Part shown: positions 21,301 to 23,088 of the stretch, piece by piece
Position numbering within the stretch: position 1 is the stretch's first letter
Layout of the letters: each line of letters begins with the position of its first letter
NCBI GenBank assembly: GCA_030044695.1
Contig: JASIDM010000103.1
Location: forward strand, 1 to 23,088
Direction of reading: 5' to 3'
Length of the DNA stretch: 23,088 bases
From: Thermoplasmata archaeon
GTDB taxonomy: Archaea > Thermoplasmatota > Thermoplasmata > Lutacidiplasmatales > UBA184
The notes under the pieces: model-generated
Database searches by the model: none
The model's input: the letters and a program-made list of their open reading frames with translations, nothing else
What the model was told of the DNA's origin: nothing
Position numbers and translations under genes: made by a program

Positions 21301-23088
21301 TCGTGGTCCCGGCGACCCCGGCCGGGACCTACGGGTTCCGGGCCGCGATCGCCGGCGTCACCGTGACGACGGCCAACCTCACCGTCGTCCCGAGCCTCAC
21401 CCTGGCCCCCGTGAGCGGAGCGGTCGGCACCTCGGTGACGTTCCGGGCGAACGGTTTCGGGGCCGGGGCCTCGATCACGATCGACTCCTCCACGCTGGGC
21501 GCCACGTGCGGCGGGACCGTCGCCGCGAACGGTTCGTTCGCCTGCACGTACGTCATCCCCTCGACGCCGGACGGGCTCTACGCCTTCAACGCCACGGACA
21601 ACCAGTCCAACGTCGCCCACGCCACGTTCTCCGTCGGGACGACCCTCACGGTCACCCCCACGTCGGGGATCGTCGGTAGCTCGATCTCGTTCCTCGGCCA
21701 CGGGTTCGCCGCCTCGAGCCCGATGAAGATCGTTCTGGGGGGGACGACCGTCTGCGCGGGGTCGACCGACGCCGAGGGCGACCTCGCGTGCGCCACGACC
21801 GTGCCGGCGGCGGTCCTGGGGGCCCAGACGTTCGTCGCGACGGCGGGCCCGTCGGCCGCGGCGACGTTCCAGGTCCTGCCCGCCCTCGCCGTCTCGCCGA
21901 GCTCCGGCGGCGATGGGAGCCAGCCGTCGTTCACGGGGACGGGGTTCCCGGCCGCGGTGGCGATCGTCGTCAGCTGGAGCGGCGCGACGACCTGCTCGGC
22001 GACCGCGAACGCCACCGGAGGCTTCGGCTGTTCGCTGTCGATCCCCGCGGGGACCGCGGCGGGGACCTACACCTTCACCGCGCGGGACCTCGCCGGGGAC
22101 AACGCGAGCGCCACGTTCCGCGTCGTGACCGGGCTCGTGATCAGTCCGGCGTACGGCCCGCTGCCGTCCCGCATCACGATCACGGGCTCGAACTTCCCGA
22201 CCGGGAGCCCGTTCAACGTGACCTGGGAGAGCGGCGTCGTCGCCTGCTCCGGCACGACCAACGGCACCGGCGGCTTCGTCTGCACCTACACGGTCCCGAC
22301 CGGGACGGCGAACGGGACGTACACGTTCACCGCGACCGCCGGGAGCACGACCGCCTCGGCGATCTTCGTCGTCACGTACCTCGTGGCCGACCCGACCGGG
22401 CTCGTCGACGGCGCTCCGGTGACGTTGATTGGCGGTGGCTTCACCCCCAGCTCCGGCTACACCGTGACCGCCCCGTGGGGGTCGGTCTGTACCGGGGCGA
22501 CCACCCCGGCCGGGGCCTTCTCCTGCCGGACGACCGTCCCGGCGTCCGAGGCCGCAGGGGAGTACCACTTCTCGGCGAACGATAGCCACGGGGACGTCGC
22601 CAACGCCTCGTTCGGGATCCTCTCGGTCACGACCCCGACCGCGAACCGCTCCTCGGCGGACGTCGGGCAGGACGTCGCCTTCAGCGAGGCGGCGTACGGG
22701 GGCGCCGGCGTCACGCTCACCTTCGTCTGGCACGCGCTCCCGCCGGGCTGCGCGAGCACAGCCCCGAACTTCACCTGCCGACCGTCCGGCGCCCAGGACC
22801 TGCCGATCTCGGTCACGGTGACCGATGCGGGCGGGTTCAGCGTCACCACGGCCGCCCTCAGCTTCGCGGTCTTCGTGGACCCGAGCCAGGGCCCGCCGGC
22901 CTCCTCGGAGGGGACGGCGGACCTCGGGGGTCGGGTGACGTTCACGGCGAACGTGAGCGGGGGCTCGGGCGGAGGGACGTACGTGTGGACGGCGGCGTCG
23001 GGGCTGAACTGCACGGCGTCGACGGGGCCGACGCTGAGCTGCGTGCCGGACGCGACGGGGACGTTCGCGGTGTCGTACGCGTGGACGG
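18378..23088 (+). CDS. Giant exported surface protein with tandem Ig/IPT-like and PKD-like modules (partial, C-terminus beyond window)
   Basis: Translating from the ATG at 18378 gives one frame with no stop for about 1570 codons, to the window edge. It starts with a basic stretch (AARRRS), a hydrophobic export helix (about residues 17-37) and a Pro/Thr/Gly linker to residue 71. Then come 16 tandem beta-rich modules (residues 72-1414) with the pattern P..G.VGT.vtftGtGFaa ... vsW..g..C-x11-13-C-x-[YF]-x-[IV]P..p.G.YtF.AtD ... a.ftV. These resemble IPT/TIG or bacterial Ig-like folds, but each has a cysteine pair, probably a disulfide. From residue 1415 at least two PKD-like modules follow, also with Cys pairs. 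Sequons are very frequent. This is most likely a cell-surface, S-layer-associated or adhesin protein; any membrane anchor lies outside the window. The alternative start GTG 18369 adds three residues. Its module family is not one I can name with certainty. Confidence 0.9.
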   Translation, partial: MVRAFPSSSSAARRRSAGILAVAVVLVLSLSTLGAGIVPNVALFPTAPTTAGGSGGPPSGGATPTPDAAAVPTLTVTPSSAPVGTQVEFTATAFSDSSSITIKTPAGTDACLGTTGTKGNYTCAYLIPAGPGGAESFSAADTHSHTASVTFTVTSNVVASPAAGLVGTPVFFLGTGFGGAISGETGKFYEVNLTWVEPSGAVQSVCLVETDSSGNGTFGCSFTLPAAPAGDHLFHAAAVGLSLNASVEFRVLPGLTVGPSYGPVGTAETFTGTGFGANVEVYVNWTEGQACEGESLASGSFSCSYAIPFGTPGGTYTFVASQGTNSASTSFVVSFLEVSPSSATVGTTLTFTAGGFLPETLLTISWQDGAVCPGNSTTASGTLTCTYVLPPTPAGPYTVTATDGQGDIASAVLSVEPLLVANVTYGDPGTDVELVGSGFGGSVSVNVTWSPGGVPTVICPTLTSSLGSFSCPYVIPKGTAGGAYPFVATDADADRASATFTVTYLTATPATGPNGTSVTLQGGGFAPGKSFVVSWRGSDLTCAKSTVAANGTVSCALTLGYAPGGSAPFRASDAAGDVATAAFTVATNLTATPTRGLVAGENVTFAATGFAASTLVQVTWVSNGTVACSGTTSSLGSTNCTVKAPPLPVGSYAVVAADNVSDVAGTVVHVVPRLVVTPTGGIGGTSIRFFGTGFDPTSAFSIASSLGVACNGTSTLANGSLSCGYIVPAAPSGSYTFRATDAQANGASATFVIGPFLNLSARRGPVGTYLTFTGTGFAAGHVANVSWSDGLACSTTIGASGTFTCAFSIPATPFGNYTFLATDAPTGKKGDDASATFTVLPSLTLHGPVEAVGSNVTVVGEGFVANETVSVTWSEGLACSGSSNSLGTFDCAFTVPATPAGPHILSATAAGPYAANATLTVVPQLTLTPSVAPVGTGLTVNGTGFAASVEVNVSWEYGTVCLRATSSVGSFSCPFVVPATPAGTYGFRAAIAGVTVTTANLTVVPSLTLAPVSGAVGTSVTFRANGFGAGASITIDSSTLGATCGGTVAANGSFACTYVIPSTPDGLYAFNATDNQSNVAHATFSVGTTLTVTPTSGIVGSSISFLGHGFAASSPMKIVLGGTTVCAGSTDAEGDLACATTVPAAVLGAQTFVATAGPSAAATFQVLPALAVSPSSGGDGSQPSFTGTGFPAAVAIVVSWSGATTCSATANATGGFGCSLSIPAGTAAGTYTFTARDLAGDNASATFRVVTGLVISPAYGPLPSRITITGSNFPTGSPFNVTWESGVVACSGTTNGTGGFVCTYTVPTGTANGTYTFTATAGSTTASAIFVVTYLVADPTGLVDGAPVTLIGGGFTPSSGYTVTAPWGSVCTGATTPAGAFSCRTTVPASEAAGEYHFSANDSHGDVANASFGILSVTTPTANRSSADVGQDVAFSEAAYGGAGVTLTFVWHALPPGCASTAPNFTCRPSGAQDLPISVTVTDAGGFSVTTAALSFAVFVDPSQGPPASSEGTADLGGRVTFTANVSGGSGGGTYVWTAASGLNCTASTGPTLSCVPDATGTFAVSYAWT
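18591..22620 (+). repeat. Sixteen tandem Cys-paired beta-sandwich modules (protein-level repeat)
   Basis: Modules of about 80-98 residues (mean 84), readable by eye from the recurring VGT...F.GTGF, paired cysteines and YTF.ATD blocks. Cysteine spacing is C-x11-C in modules 1, 3, 5, 7 and 9-16, C-x12-C in 4, 6 and 8, and C-x13-C in 2. The modules are well diverged at DNA level, so this is an old array rather than a recent duplication. Module 2 is longest because of an insertion after its GTGF block. Confidence 0.85.
22621..23088 (+). repeat. PKD-like modules following the Ig-like array
   Basis: Two units share the pattern [VF]tF.a...GG.G..Y.W.......C-x8-9-C.P......V.yaW or VTVTD. The first has FVWHALPPGC and NFTCRPSGA, then ISVTVTDAGGFSV. 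The second has GGTYVWTAASGLNC and LSCVPDATG and is cut by the window end. Phe/Tyr-x-Trp, the G-rich turn and VTVTD are PKD-like. The paired cysteines are not typical of classical PKD domains. Confidence 0.65.

Noticed and set aside
19446..22733. A 1095-codon open frame on the minus strand opposite the giant gene
   Set aside because: Its translation is a low-complexity Arg/Gly/Asp mixture with no family features. It mirrors codon bias of the plus-strand repeat gene, which has an export helix, ordered modules and conserved cysteines.
1..23088. tRNA, rRNA, CRISPR arrays, insertion sequences, att sites, defence or phage genes
   Set aside because: I scanned both strands and the intergenic gaps by eye and saw no cloverleaf candidates, direct-repeat/spacer patterns, transposase motifs or terminal inverted repeats; gaps are short.

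Overview
The window looks like chromosomal DNA of a very GC-rich archaeon, most likely a euryarchaeote of the Thermoplasmatota type (inferred from gene content; no rRNA is present). Archaeal markers seen directly are an aIF1A fragment, a zinc-finger replication protein A with its archaeal RPA-associated protein, a COG1340-type coiled-coil protein and an archaeal-style PdxS. Nearly every first gene of a transcript has an AT-rich TATA-like box about 25-33 bp before its start codon, the pattern of leaderless or nearly leaderless archaeal transcripts. Internal cistrons tend to use overlapping stops and starts, some with GGAGG sites. No tRNA, rRNA, IS element, CRISPR array or phage gene was seen, and coding density is very high with no gene-free stretch over 300 bases.

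Layout. 1-1091 (minus): amidohydrolase, then the start of aIF1A, which runs off the left edge. 1181-3189 (plus): a PH-domain membrane protein and a FixC/ETF-quinone oxidoreductase. 3199-6129 (minus): acyl-CoA dehydrogenase, etfB, etfA. Together with fixC this forms a fatty-acid (acyl-CoA) oxidation module passing electrons from the dehydrogenase through ETF to quinone. 6264-7995 (plus): LarB and a coiled-coil protein. 8014-11155 (minus): RPA, RPA-associated protein, then a membrane-anchored extracytoplasmic FKBP. 11269-12114 (plus): a type-2 OMP decarboxylase overlapping tail to tail with a minus-strand GT4 glycosyltransferase (12077-13210). 13261-14205 (minus): PdxS for vitamin B6. 14350-18276 (plus): TPP riboswitch, a tiny leader ORF, then thiB-thiP-thiQ for thiamine uptake. 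18378-23088 (plus, runs off the right edge): a giant exported surface protein.

The most notable items are: (1) the giant protein, open for about 1570 codons, made of 16 tandem Ig/IPT-like modules of about 84 residues, each with a Cys pair at nearly fixed spacing (C-x11-C in 12 of 16), followed by PKD-like modules; (2) the TPP riboswitch, whose 3' edge abuts a 14-codon ORF that overlaps thiB as ATGA, suggesting riboswitch control through translational coupling; (3) an apparently leaderless 16-codon ORF lying in frame upstream of the FKBP gene and separated from it by a single TGA; (4) an abrupt switch to G-ending codons in the last 170 bases of the giant gene. Vitamin genes (pdxS, thiBPQ) sit head to head. 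The secreted FKBP, the glycosyltransferase and the sequon-rich giant protein are all consistent with an investment in a complex cell surface, although a direct link between them is only inference.
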